From positions 1 to 41,366 of the forward strand of contig CAMZHH010000006.1 in the NCBI GenBank assembly GCA_947306745.1: DNA of 41,366 nucleotides, given 5' to 3'. This document shows positions 31,568 through 39,651 of the stretch, piece by piece. Below the pieces are notes generated by a model. That model was not told where the DNA came from and ran no database searches. It saw nothing but the letters and a program-made list of their open reading frames with translations. The position numbers and the translations under genes were made by a program. Position 1 is the stretch's first letter. Each line of letters opens with the position of its first letter. Origin of the DNA: an uncultured Candidatus Saccharibacteria bacterium (lineage in GTDB: Bacteria > Patescibacteriota > Saccharimonadia > Saccharimonadales > Saccharimonadaceae).

Positions 31568-31945
31568 ATGAAGAAGACGAAAATTGCCCTTTGCGGCAGC
31601 ATGAAAGTTAAAGCACAAATTATCGCTCTAGGCGAAGAGCTCGAAAAGCGTGGCTACGAAGTATTACTACCAGAAGAATGTATCAAATCACTGCCAAAAG
31701 CCGAAGCTTCTCGCGCCCACTTCAAACGCATTATCGAGCAAGCCGACAAAGTCCTCATCGTCAATGCAACCGCCCATGACACTGAAAACTACATCGGCCC
31801 AAATAGCTTTGCCGAAATCGCTTTCGCCTTCTATTTCAACAAGCCTATTTATCTCTGGCATGATATTTATGAGCTATTCCGCGACGAGCTAGAAGCTTGG
31901 GGCGCTGTCTCCCTTAAAGGCAATTTAAATAATTTGGAGCAATAA
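31568..31945 (+). CDS. Nucleoside 2-deoxyribosyltransferase-like protein
   Basis: 125 residues, Rossmann-like. KIALCGSMKVKAQIIALGEE (GSM loop), ADKVLIVNATAHDTENYIGP and NSFAEIAFAFYFNKPIYLWH match the NDT-like fold; the Glu in FAEIA fits the family's nucleophile position. True family members cleave or swap nucleoside N-glycosidic bonds; many relatives are uncharacterised. The stop directly abuts the STAND ATPase start (TAA-ATG), so the two are co-translated. Possible roles are nucleotide salvage or an effector for its partner; neither is shown. Confidence 0.75.
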   Translation: MKKTKIALCGSMKVKAQIIALGEELEKRGYEVLLPEECIKSLPKAEASRAHFKRIIEQADKVLIVNATAHDTENYIGPNSFAEIAFAFYFNKPIYLWHDIYELFRDELEAWGAVSLKGNLNNLEQ

Positions 31946-34822
31946 ATGAAAGCCAAGACCACTGATTCTTACGCCGAATTGGATCCCGTTTTTGTCGGAC
32001 GCAAAGAAGAGTTAAAACGTTTTAATTATAAATACGAAGATTTCAAAAAGCACTATCCTGACAATAACATCAATATAATAAATTACTACGGCATTGGCGG
32101 TATTGGTAAAACCTCTCTGCTCAATCACATTCAAGACATTCTCAATCAAAATAACGAAAAATATTATTTTGTTGATCTAAAGAACAATACAAATCCTAGT
32201 CTCATACTAAAAAACGCCAGCATCAGTTTAGCGAGAGCTTACGATTTTGAATTCCCAAAATTCGATCTTGCCATGTTAGCATATCTACGCCGCACCCTAA
32301 GCGTTACCGAACATGCTGAAATTGAATCTTTCATTGGGCGTAGCAAGTTATTAAGTTTATTATTTGATGCTTCGAGTTTTATCCCTAGCGAGACACTCGC
32401 ACTTACAACTTCAATTATCAAACTCGCAGACTCCACCATCGCATACGTGCGCAATATTTTTGACGACGATCCTAAAACTGCCGTTCAAAAAATCGAGTCT
32501 CTCTCCACGGACGAATTAATCAAACGTCTTCCCGCTTATTTTGCGGCCGACATGCGCGAAAACATTAAAAAGCTCAACGACCCATTTTTCTTCCTTATTG
32601 ATACTTTCGAAAACCTCGTCGACGAAGTCGAAACTAAAGGCCACACCGCATATTACGACAATTGGCTTCGTGGCGATAATGGCCTAATTCAAAACATGCC
32701 AAATTGCCTTTGGATTATTGCCGGTCGCGAAGAATTAAAATGGGATCAAGAAAATAAGGACTGGAAAACGGCTATTCATAAATACGAACTACACGATTTT
32801 TCCGAAGAGGAAACTCTCGAATTGTTGAACGCCCAAAACGTCGCCAGTGACAATATTAAGAAAGCTATCTATAAACTCACCAATGGTACACCGTTTTACG
32901 TTGACACCTGCGTGCGTCGTTATTACAGTCTGCTCGACCGCAACGAAATCGTAACTCCAGAAAAATTTGGCCACGACAAAGATGAACTTATGGAACGTTA
33001 CACGCGCGATTATGATTTAGAGACTAAACAAATTATTTACGTGCTATCATTCGTTCAAAGTTTTAGCAGAGATAAAGCCCAAACCATCTTAGAAAAGGTG
33101 ATTCCAAACTATTCACGCGAACGCTTCCAGAAATTGTTAAATCTATCCGTTATTTCGATCGACAATAATGATAATTACTACATCCAAAATACAATTTCAC
33201 AAATCTTCCGCACTAATTGCGATGAAGATTTGTATCAGAAAATTCTCAATCAACTCGGCGCATATTATTTAGAAGAAAAGCAATATTCGGATTTTCTAAC
33301 ATTATACGAACGAAAAATCTTAACAAATAAAGAAAACCAAAACGCTCTGGAAGCCATTGCTGACGAACTGAACAGAAAATTCAATCACGTACTGCCAAAA
33401 TACATATTCAGTCATTCGTATGATGCGAATTTTTATTACCAAAATCAAAAATACCTTGGCCTACTACCTATTTCATTAGTCCTAGCCAAATATTCCGACA
33501 CAAACAACGAAGATATCGTAACATTCGTCGAACAAATTACCGATAAAATTATTACAGAAAAATATCAAAACTTTAAATATCTCGTCGAATATCACTACAA
33601 CTATAGCAATGCCACATTAATTAATTACTATCGTAGTATCACGCCCATCAGTAAACAGAAAAAAGATTATTACAAAACCTTAATCCGTTGCGAATCACTA
33701 TCTGGAACTCCCGAATCAATCACAGAAACCGTCAATCAAGCCTGGGCGGAAATTACTAACCAATCAGATCGTTTCGATATCTTGCAATACGCTAAACTAT
33801 CAGCCACATTTAAACCATTCGTTGAGCAACTAGACTTATCGTCCGACAATTTCGACAGCACATCACGTTTCGCCTGTGCAGCATTTTTAGCATTTCTCTT
33901 CACTGGTAATCGCTACGATTTATTCACCGTGGATAAAGCATTCATCGACTATTCCGAGTGTAAAAAATATCTCGATATTTGCGAAAAACTTTTGCAAAAT
34001 AATGCCCAATCATCATTCAATGATTACGCAACTTTTATGATGGCAAAAATCACATATTCAAGAAATAGCCAAATCGAACATTCTGAAATCAAAAAATTTA
34101 CCACCGATTTTATAGAAAAGCTAAGAGCCCTGCCCGACTCTTCGGCTGAAAAGTTGACATATTTAGTTCAGTCATTCAATTTAGCTGATGATGGCTTTCT
34201 AGATATACCTTCCGGCAGCATTAATTTCACCTACATCAACGAAGACCATTGTCCATTAAAAGATGTTACCCTCCGTGTCTATGACGCAGATGGACATTTC
34301 CTAGCCGAAGTCGTTACCGACGAACAAGGCAAAGCATCGGTTATTCTAAACGTCCTATACGGTATGCATTATTTATATAAATCAATTAGCACTCCAAAAT
34401 ACTATCGAGACGCAAACTATATTAACGACCCTTACCTCTACCATTTTTATCTCAGCCCAGAACAACCAGATTTACATACTACCGTTACCATTGCCTATCC
34501 AAAAGGAGGCATCGCTTTTCAATTGCTTGATCAAAACGAATTGCCAATTCCAAATCAAAAAATTAAGATTCGTAAAGCAAATGGCGATGAAATTGTTGAG
34601 CTCAAAACTAACGAAAACGGCCAAGCTGGTGCACGTAATTTACCATGCGGACAATATTCGTACCAATTCCTCACGGCCACTGACAAAAGCGAACATCAAT
34701 TTGAAATTGAGTCGGATAAACAAGTTATTATAAAAGATTTAATTGACGAAAAGCTTACTGGCAAAGCATTTCACGAATCGCCGAAAGCTAAAAAACGTAG
34801 TCTACTCCGCCACAAAAAATAG
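31946..34822 (+). CDS. STAND-type ATPase with two C-terminal SpaA/Cna-B-like domains
   Basis: 958 residues. After FVGRKEEL (16-23) comes an NTPase module: Walker A GIGGIGKT (49-56), Walker B FFFLIDTFE (214-222) and sensor-like LWIIAGREE (about 252-260), followed by a winged-helix-like part. The long middle (about 430-740) looks all-helical, TPR-like. From about 755, two prealbumin/SpaA-like repeats follow: INFTYINEDHCPLKDVTLRV and GIAFQLLDQNELPIPNQKIK, each leading to a DEQGKASV/NENGQAGA turn. The chain ends with a basic tail. No signal peptide, so it is probably cytoplasmic, whereas SpaA-like domains are usually extracellular. GGAG ribosome-binding site. Co-translated with the NDT-like gene. 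Function unknown; a sensor or defence ATPase is one idea. Confidence 0.8.
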   Translation: MKAKTTDSYAELDPVFVGRKEELKRFNYKYEDFKKHYPDNNINIINYYGIGGIGKTSLLNHIQDILNQNNEKYYFVDLKNNTNPSLILKNASISLARAYDFEFPKFDLAMLAYLRRTLSVTEHAEIESFIGRSKLLSLLFDASSFIPSETLALTTSIIKLADSTIAYVRNIFDDDPKTAVQKIESLSTDELIKRLPAYFAADMRENIKKLNDPFFFLIDTFENLVDEVETKGHTAYYDNWLRGDNGLIQNMPNCLWIIAGREELKWDQENKDWKTAIHKYELHDFSEEETLELLNAQNVASDNIKKAIYKLTNGTPFYVDTCVRRYYSLLDRNEIVTPEKFGHDKDELMERYTRDYDLETKQIIYVLSFVQSFSRDKAQTILEKVIPNYSRERFQKLLNLSVISIDNNDNYYIQNTISQIFRTNCDEDLYQKILNQLGAYYLEEKQYSDFLTLYERKILTNKENQNALEAIADELNRKFNHVLPKYIFSHSYDANFYYQNQKYLGLLPISLVLAKYSDTNNEDIVTFVEQITDKIITEKYQNFKYLVEYHYNYSNATLINYYRSITPISKQKKDYYKTLIRCESLSGTPESITETVNQAWAEITNQSDRFDILQYAKLSATFKPFVEQLDLSSDNFDSTSRFACAAFLAFLFTGNRYDLFTVDKAFIDYSECKKYLDICEKLLQNNAQSSFNDYATFMMAKITYSRNSQIEHSEIKKFTTDFIEKLRALPDSSAEKLTYLVQSFNLADDGFLDIPSGSINFTYINEDHCPLKDVTLRVYDADGHFLAEVVTDEQGKASVILNVLYGMHYLYKSISTPKYYRDANYINDPYLYHFYLSPEQPDLHTTVTIAYPKGGIAFQLLDQNELPIPNQKIKIRKANGDEIVELKTNENGQAGARNLPCGQYSYQFLTATDKSEHQFEIESDKQVIIKDLIDEKLTGKAFHESPKAKKRSLLRHKK

Positions 34823-34823
34823 C

Positions 34824-34847
34824 CTCATGCTACAATAAAAGCATGAG
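34824..34847 (+). repeat. Inverted repeat across the -10 box and start codon
   Basis: CTCATGC and GCATGAG flank a 10-nt loop. The left arm abuts the -10 box, the right arm contains ATG 34843. In a read-through mRNA the start codon would be paired. Confidence 0.6.
34831..34836 (+). promoter_or_regulatory. -10 box, leaderless promoter of the 34843 gene
   Basis: TGC-TACAAT extended -10, 6 nt before ATG 34843. Confidence 0.5.
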
Positions 34848-35916
34848 CACTTCGCAAGAACCAAAAAAGGATTATGCGCCAATTGTCACGACAATCTTCA
34901 TCGTCATTGCCGGTATTATTGGCGGCATTATATTAATATTTACCACTCTTAATTCCAATCACCATATTCCGCAAAATGGCGAATCTGACTTCATTGAAGT
35001 GACTAGTATAGAAGACCTCGCGCCAAATCTTCAAACCGGCAAAATCTATTCCACCCTAGAAGACGTCGAAAAAGACTTTGAAATCGACTCGACCGATGAT
35101 TTTGATTTTGAAAATAATTCATACGCTCTAGTCGTCGTTTACTATAATATTTTTTCTCAAAAAGACGTCACGCCAGATTACTACACTTATGAAGATAGCG
35201 ACCATATTAAAATCGGCATCAGCTACACCGAACTATGTAGTGAAGGTGGCGTTTATCGCGATTTCGCCTATTACTTGATTCCAGTTGCGCCAGACACACA
35301 AAAAATTCAAATCACCAAAGAAACGACCCCGCGAAATTCCGCCTGCGAAGAAAACAATAATCTATATGAGGTTAAAAAGCCGATTATTTACCTCTACCCA
35401 ACTTCAACTATCGACGTGACCGTAAAGCTCGCTCATCCAGAACTGATTACTAGCAGCTATCCAAAATACCAAGATGTCTGGCAGGTTACTGCCGATCCGA
35501 CCGGCAAGCTAATCGACAAAACCACCGGCCGCGAACTCTATTCCCTCTACTGGGAAGGCGCCAATCGTAACGCCAAAATGCATGAAGATGGTTTTATCGT
35601 CAAAGGCGCCGACATGGCCAGCTTCCTAGAGGCCAAGCTCGCAAAGCTCGGTCTTACCGACCGCGAGGCCGAAGAATTCATCATCTACTGGCTTCCAATT
35701 CTTGAACAAAATAACTACAACTACATTCGATTCGAAACGCTCGCCGAAATCAATTCTTATATGCCGCTCGAAATCAATCCAAACCCAGACACACTCATCC
35801 GCGTCATCATGGATTATAAACCGCTTGACGCGCCAATCGACATCACTGAACAAAAGCTCACCACGCCGACCCGCACTGGCTTCACTGTCGTGGAGTGGGG
35901 AGGGGTTAAAATATGA
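34843..35916 (+). CDS. Membrane-anchored protein with a conserved KPIIYLYP-type domain
   Basis: 357 residues. One N-terminal membrane helix (about 13-37, VTTIFIVIAGIIGGIILIFT), then a variable region with two Cys. From about 180 is a domain with KKPIIYLYPTSTIDVTVKL, ELYSLYWEGANRN, FIVKGADMASFLEAKL and EFIIYWLPILEQNNYNYIRF. I recall this pattern from uncharacterised secreted or anchored proteins of Firmicutes; no function is known to me. The start is within 21 nt of the STAND gene, and the gene overlaps the next by ATGA. Confidence 0.75.
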   Translation: MSTSQEPKKDYAPIVTTIFIVIAGIIGGIILIFTTLNSNHHIPQNGESDFIEVTSIEDLAPNLQTGKIYSTLEDVEKDFEIDSTDDFDFENNSYALVVVYYNIFSQKDVTPDYYTYEDSDHIKIGISYTELCSEGGVYRDFAYYLIPVAPDTQKIQITKETTPRNSACEENNNLYEVKKPIIYLYPTSTIDVTVKLAHPELITSSYPKYQDVWQVTADPTGKLIDKTTGRELYSLYWEGANRNAKMHEDGFIVKGADMASFLEAKLAKLGLTDREAEEFIIYWLPILEQNNYNYIRFETLAEINSYMPLEINPNPDTLIRVIMDYKPLDAPIDITEQKLTTPTRTGFTVVEWGGVKI

Positions 35917-36347
35917 GCAAAACCGCCAAAAAATCCGACACGATTCGAAAAACCGTGTCCATCATCTGCAGTATTCTTCCCGCCCTCGCCGCGCTCTATG
36001 GCCTATGGGGTGGCATTAATAGCATCAACGCCGACTATATGGCTCGGCTAGGCGTTATCTTCATTTGGCCATCAGTCATCGCTCTCGCTATCATTATTAC
36101 CGATTTGCTAATCACTTTCGATATCATTAAAGGCGGTCAATTCTTCTCTTTCGCCAGCTCGGCCGTCAAAATCATCTTCATTCTCATCTTGATTCCAAGC
36201 CTACTTTATAACGTGCGACAAGAAATGATGCACAATATGTCTAACCTAACGTTTGACCTACTCCTAATCGGAACTCTCGCCATGGCCGCCGTTCCATCGG
36301 TTCTAAACTTTATTCGCCGCGCCTCAGAAGCAAAGAATAAAAAATAA
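35913..36347 (+). CDS. Four-helix membrane protein, unknown function
   Basis: 144 residues with membrane helices at about 15-33, 47-70, 80-97 and 113-130, and basic ends (MSKTAKKSDTIRK, RRASEAKNKK). No family recognised. Translationally coupled to the preceding gene (4-bp ATGA overlap; GGAGGGG upstream), so it is probably a partner of that anchored protein. Confidence 0.72.
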   Translation: MSKTAKKSDTIRKTVSIICSILPALAALYGLWGGINSINADYMARLGVIFIWPSVIALAIIITDLLITFDIIKGGQFFSFASSAVKIIFILILIPSLLYNVRQEMMHNMSNLTFDLLLIGTLAMAAVPSVLNFIRRASEAKNKK

Positions 36348-36358
36348 GCAACAAAAAA

Positions 36359-36434
36359 TGGAGCCGTTGACTGGGATCGAACCAGCGACCTGCTCGTTAC
36401 GAATGAGCTGCTCTGCCAGCTGAGCTACAACGGC
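36359..36434 (-). tRNA. tRNA-Thr (CGU)
   Basis: 76 nt with encoded CCA. Acceptor GCCGTTG/CAACGGC, discriminator U, anticodon arm GCTCA-TTCGTAA-CGAGC with anticodon CGT, T arm GCTGG-TTCGATC-CCAGT. Position 31-39 is an A-C mismatch, leaving four good pairs in the anticodon stem. Confidence 0.93.
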
Positions 36435-36446
36435 GTCCGTACGATT

Positions 36447-36452
36447 ATTATA
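36447..36452 (-). promoter_or_regulatory. -10 box of tRNA-Thr
   Basis: TGA-TATAAT, 12 nt before the tRNA. Confidence 0.5.
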
Positions 36453-36462
36453 TCACAATCTA

Positions 36463-36491
36463 TCAAAAGAGCCCAGCATTCCGCCGGGCTC
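36463..36491 (-). terminator. Intrinsic terminator after the 36502-37407 gene
   Basis: GAGCCC-G-GC/GC-T-GGGCTC stem with a GGAAT loop, then TTTTG on the minus strand. Confidence 0.8.
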
Positions 36492-36501
36492 ATTAGTTCT
36501 C

Positions 36502-37407
36502 TCAGTCAATATCGCTTTGATTGAATTTTGCTTCGTAGATAAAATATCGATTCTGCGTTAGTCCGGTCCCGTTCATTAGCACGTATGCCTTTCCGTTTGC
36601 GAAATCAATACTCTCCATTTCAAGATACGGTTCTTTCACGATAAATGCGCGCAAGCGCTCAGTATTTACGTCAAACTGATAGATAATATTTTCATTCATA
36701 TCAAGTCCAACTTCCCAAGCGTTATGCATATCTTCTTTGTCAATCCAGTTAACCAAGTAAGCCTTGTCGTGATAATAGCCAATGTCTTGATTCGTAAACA
36801 TCGTATTCGTGTATTGTTCGGTTATAAGCCCACCAAATAAGCCAGTGGTACTATATAACATGGTGCCAGAACGTAAGTAATACTGACCAACTCCATCGTA
36901 GGCAATACCAGTAGCGCCAGTCGGCAGTTCAAATGTTTCGAGCATCCGAAAATCTTCCGCGTTAATTCGCGCAGCGAGATTATAATCCCCGCTATTACCT
37001 CGAATGCTCACCGCAATTAATTCATTTGAGTTTGGATTATAAGTCATGCCATTAGCATGCCCAAGTTCCATGGTTTCACCGCTCGTAAAAAAGTTGCCAG
37101 TAACGTTCGAAAGATCGTTCCGGTCAATAATTATCAGCTGATTATTTGTTTCTCCGCCTTCAGCCGCACTTCCACGTGGGCGTCCAGCAATTACAAAATA
37201 ATCTTCCGTGATTGCAATACTTTGCACCGAGCCGACACCTTCAGGCTTATCGCCTTCATAGATCAGCTCCAAAGACAGCGGCGTTACCTCGTCGACTCCA
37301 AGAGTCAATGCGTCTAACGTCGATTTCCTTGGCCCTGGAATATACTCCCAAGCTAGCAATCCTAAGATCACCACTGCACATAAAATCTTCATACCACATC
37401 TCTTCAA
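36502..37407 (-). CDS. Secreted or anchored beta-propeller-like protein
   Basis: 301 residues from TTG 37407 (MKRCGMKILCAVVILGLLAW). The frame opens with GTG at 37416, but GGAGGTGG is ideally placed for the TTG. Signal peptide or anchor at 1-24, then ~270 residues of repeating beta text (SIAITEDYFVIAGRPRG, NQLIIIDRNDLSNVTG, NGMTYNPNSNELIAVSIRG, TGIAYDGVGQYYLRSG), suggesting a propeller of NHL/SMP-30 type. No catalytic residues can be assigned. Orphan unit with its own terminator. Its leader shares TAGTACCTTA[A/G]AAAGT-like text with the 14708-15169 gene. Confidence 0.75.
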   Translation of the reverse strand: MKRCGMKILCAVVILGLLAWEYIPGPRKSTLDALTLGVDEVTPLSLELIYEGDKPEGVGSVQSIAITEDYFVIAGRPRGSAAEGGETNNQLIIIDRNDLSNVTGNFFTSGETMELGHANGMTYNPNSNELIAVSIRGNSGDYNLAARINAEDFRMLETFELPTGATGIAYDGVGQYYLRSGTMLYSTTGLFGGLITEQYTNTMFTNQDIGYYHDKAYLVNWIDKEDMHNAWEVGLDMNENIIYQFDVNTERLRAFIVKEPYLEMESIDFANGKAYVLMNGTGLTQNRYFIYEAKFNQSDID

Positions 37408-37505
37408 AACAACCACCTCCAGAAATAATACAGAGAGAACTTTTAAGGTACTATATTAGTATTTTTACATATTTTTTCGCTTAGGTCAAATCCTCGACTT
37501 TCTAC

Positions 37506-37534
37506 TTGCATTCTCCTCGGTTTTCGTATATACT
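37506..37534 (+). promoter_or_regulatory. Promoter of tRNA-Asp
   Basis: -35 TTGCAT (37506-37511), 17-nt spacer, -10 TATACT (37529-37534), 11 nt before the tRNA. Confidence 0.65.
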
Positions 37535-37545
37535 AATCTCAATGC

Positions 37546-37622
37546 GGGCTCGTAGCTCAGTTGGTTAGAGCGCCTCCCTGTCACGGAGGAGGTCGCGCGT
37601 TCGAGTCGCGTCGGGCCCGCCA
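37546..37622 (+). tRNA. tRNA-Asp (GUC)
   Basis: 77 nt with encoded CCA. Acceptor GGGCTCG/CGGGCCC, discriminator G (an aspartate identity base), anticodon arm CCTCC-CTGTCAC-GGAGG with anticodon GTC, T arm GCGCG-TTCGAGT-CGCGT. Confidence 0.96.
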
Positions 37623-37635
37623 TTTTAAGAAATTT

Positions 37636-37660
37636 CACCCTCCGGGGTGCTATTTTTTTA
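37636..37660 (+). terminator. Terminator of tRNA-Asp
   Basis: CACCC-TCCG-GGGTG stem, then CTATTTTTTTA. Confidence 0.8.
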
Positions 37661-37681
37661 TTTAATTTCCTCTTCAGTGCG

Positions 37682-37748
37682 CCCATGGGGTGATTTTTTG
37701 TGAATTACGCCGAAAGGCGGGCGGAATAAAAAAAATACACCCCATGGG
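37682..37748. repeat. 11-bp inverted repeat with an inner GAAA hairpin
   Basis: CCCATGGGGTG (37682-37692) and CACCCCATGGG (37738-37748) are perfect inverse copies. Between them is CGCC-GAAA-GGCG. The right arm is also the tRNA-Gly terminator. Confidence 0.6.
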
Positions 37749-37751
37749 TGT
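37727..37751 (-). terminator. Terminator of tRNA-Gly
   Basis: ACACCC-ATG-GGGTGT type stem, then ATTTTTTTT on the minus strand. Confidence 0.75.
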
Positions 37752-37754
37752 TTG

Positions 37755-37829
37755 TGGTGCGGGTAGAGGGAGTCGGACCCTCATCTCATGCTTGGGAAGC
37801 ATACATAATAGCCGCTATACGATACCCGC
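37755..37829 (-). tRNA. tRNA-Gly (CCC)
   Basis: 75 nt with encoded CCA. Acceptor GCGGGTA/TACCCGC, discriminator A, anticodon arm TATGC-TTCCCAA-GCATG with anticodon CCC, T arm GAGGG-TCCGACT-CCCTC. Confidence 0.94.
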
Positions 37830-37842
37830 AAAACTCTCCTAA

Positions 37843-37848
37843 ATTATA
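37843..37848 (-). promoter_or_regulatory. -10 box of tRNA-Gly
   Basis: ATGG-TATAAT extended -10, 13 nt before the tRNA; divergent from the 37884 gene. Confidence 0.6.
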
Positions 37849-37869
37849 CCATGCACACTGTGCTTATGT

Positions 37870-37875
37870 TAAAAT
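37870..37875 (+). promoter_or_regulatory. -10 box, leaderless promoter of the 37884 gene
   Basis: TGT-TAAAAT, 8 nt before ATG 37884. It lies inside the longer open frame (37851), which rules out the upstream ATG. Confidence 0.6.
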
Positions 37876-37883
37876 ATACTCAT

Positions 37884-38870
37884 ATGCAGCCCAATAATTA
37901 TTTTTATGGCGCAACCCAACAACAAAGGCAACCAAACTATCAATACCAACAGACACCGAACATCCCTACTCCAAAAAAGCGCAACGTTAGCACGATCATC
38001 TGCATCATCTTGTCCGTCATTATTGCCGGCCTCATCATTTTTATTCTCGTCGACAAATTAATCTTCACAAAGAGCGAAATCATCACGCTCGAAGAATCCG
38101 CTCGCGTCGACCTTTCTCCACTCTCCCAAATTAACCCAGACGAAGTGGCCTACAAGGACGCTCTCGCCGGCCGTATCTTCACCGTCGACTCCACTTACCA
38201 TCAATACATTAAATTCATTTCAAACGAAAAATACGAATTCCATTATTGGCGCAATCCTGACACCGACCACTACTACCTAATTCCTAGCATCGACAATGGT
38301 ACATTTACCGTAGAAGGAAAAGAAATCAAACTTAGCGGTGGCGATTCGTTTAAGATTGTTCACAATTACCTCGTTAAAAGCACAAATAGCCATTCCAGCA
38401 ATACCGGTGCTATCTACTTCGATAACTATTCCCTTACGCAAACTTCTCAATACTTTGATGATGCCCTCACGAGCTATATTGAAAAAATCCGCAAAGCCGA
38501 TCCAACGCTCGCGAAGGTAGAATTAGCACGCGTAAGCCTCGACTACTTATCTTGTAAGGCCGACAAGGTAGAGATTGAAGATCCAGATAACGAGTTCGCC
38601 TGCACTGGCACTTACGTCTATTATTTTAATGACGAAGCCGCCGAAAAAATCATCCAAGACACGCCAAACTATCATACTTTTCACGACGTAATTCTCTACG
38701 AAAAAAGTTACTATCGCTATAGCTTTAATCATATTTACACTGACAATGCTCGCCATTCCCTCACCAATCGTAGCCCATTTACTATTCGAGTCAATTCCGA
38801 TAACAGCTTCCGCGTTACGAGCATCAAGGACGACTACAAGCTCGAACAAACCGACGGCCAAGACAGCTAG
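37884..38870 (+). CDS. Membrane-anchored protein with Gln-rich N-terminus, unknown function
   Basis: 328 residues from ATG 37884. A Gln/Asn/Tyr/Pro-rich cytoplasmic tail (NNYFYGATQQQRQPNYQYQQ) precedes one membrane helix (about 38-60, TIICIILSVIIAGLIIFILV). An outer domain of ~265 residues follows, with two Cys (YLSCKADK, FACTGTY) and beta-like text such as TYHQYIKFISNEKYEFHYW. Same plan as the genes at 4663 and 5354; no known family. Own leaderless promoter. Confidence 0.75.
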   Translation: MQPNNYFYGATQQQRQPNYQYQQTPNIPTPKKRNVSTIICIILSVIIAGLIIFILVDKLIFTKSEIITLEESARVDLSPLSQINPDEVAYKDALAGRIFTVDSTYHQYIKFISNEKYEFHYWRNPDTDHYYLIPSIDNGTFTVEGKEIKLSGGDSFKIVHNYLVKSTNSHSSNTGAIYFDNYSLTQTSQYFDDALTSYIEKIRKADPTLAKVELARVSLDYLSCKADKVEIEDPDNEFACTGTYVYYFNDEAAEKIIQDTPNYHTFHDVILYEKSYYRYSFNHIYTDNARHSLTNRSPFTIRVNSDNSFRVTSIKDDYKLEQTDGQDS

Positions 38871-38896
38871 GCATTGCTTTTTACGCGCTTTTATGG

Positions 38897-38902
38897 TATA
38901 AT
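38897..38902 (+). promoter_or_regulatory. -10 box, leaderless promoter of the methyltransferase gene
   Basis: TATGG-TATAAT extended -10, 8 nt before ATG 38911. Confidence 0.65.
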
Positions 38903-38910
38903 AGAAAGAT

Positions 38911-39651
38911 ATGAAGCTTTCTCGCTATAAGCATGACTCTGAATTCTCTTACGCACTTGGCGCCACTCTTGTTTATGAACTTCTAAAAACTCAACCAGAG
39001 CTCATTCAGCGCGTTTTTGTGCGCCCAGGCATTTCTTATGGCGAAGACCTTGCAAAGCTCATAGCGGAGCTAAAAACGCGTCATATCGACATTTTAGAAA
39101 GCAGCAAAGCCTTCAATATTCTCAATGCGAAAGATAACTGTCTATTAATGGCCGAATTTCGCAAACCCGATACAAATCTCGAATGGACCACGGATACTCC
39201 GCATCTCGTACTAGTTAATCCTTCCGACGCAGGTAACCTCGGCACTATCATGCGTAGCGCTGTTGCTTTTGGTTATAAAAATCTCGCTATCATTACACCG
39301 GCCGTCGACCCATACGATCCAAAAGTCATCCGCGCATCAATGGGCGCAGTTTTTCATTTAAATATTCAACAATTCCCTACATTCGACAATTATCAGAGCC
39401 AATACGGTGAAACCGATGGCCGAAAACGCGCGCTCTATGCCTTTATGCTTGACCAAAACGCCAAACAATTACAGCAGCTCAGTCTAGAGGATAGCTACTT
39501 CGCTCTAATCTTCGGCAACGAAGCTTCCGGTCTTCCAGTCGAATTCGCCAAAATCGCACAGCCTATTTTTATACCGCAGAGCCCAAACGTCGACAGCCTC
39601 AATCTCTCCGTCGCCACCAGCATTGCGCTATATACTTTCCGTCAAAAATAG
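38911..39651 (+). CDS. SpoU/TrmH-family RNA 2'-O-methyltransferase
   Basis: 246 residues. SPOUT motifs: motif 1 NPSDAGNLGTIMRSAVAFG (about 107-125), motif 2 FALIFGNEASGLP, motif 3 IPQSPNVDSLNLSVATSIAL, which form the knotted SAM site. The N-terminal ~90 residues look like the substrate-binding domain of RlmB/TrmH-like enzymes. It methylates a ribose in rRNA or tRNA; the exact target is not predictable. Ends in a terminator shared with the convergent foldase gene. Confidence 0.92.
   Translation: MKLSRYKHDSEFSYALGATLVYELLKTQPELIQRVFVRPGISYGEDLAKLIAELKTRHIDILESSKAFNILNAKDNCLLMAEFRKPDTNLEWTTDTPHLVLVNPSDAGNLGTIMRSAVAFGYKNLAIITPAVDPYDPKVIRASMGAVFHLNIQQFPTFDNYQSQYGETDGRKRALYAFMLDQNAKQLQQLSLEDSYFALIFGNEASGLPVEFAKIAQPIFIPQSPNVDSLNLSVATSIALYTFRQK

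Noticed and set aside
37486-37686. 66-aa minus-strand ORF containing GPTRLERATSSVTG
   Set aside because: It is the antisense translation of tRNA-Asp; this LERATSS...SNQLSYxPA peptide is a well-known false protein from tRNA loci.
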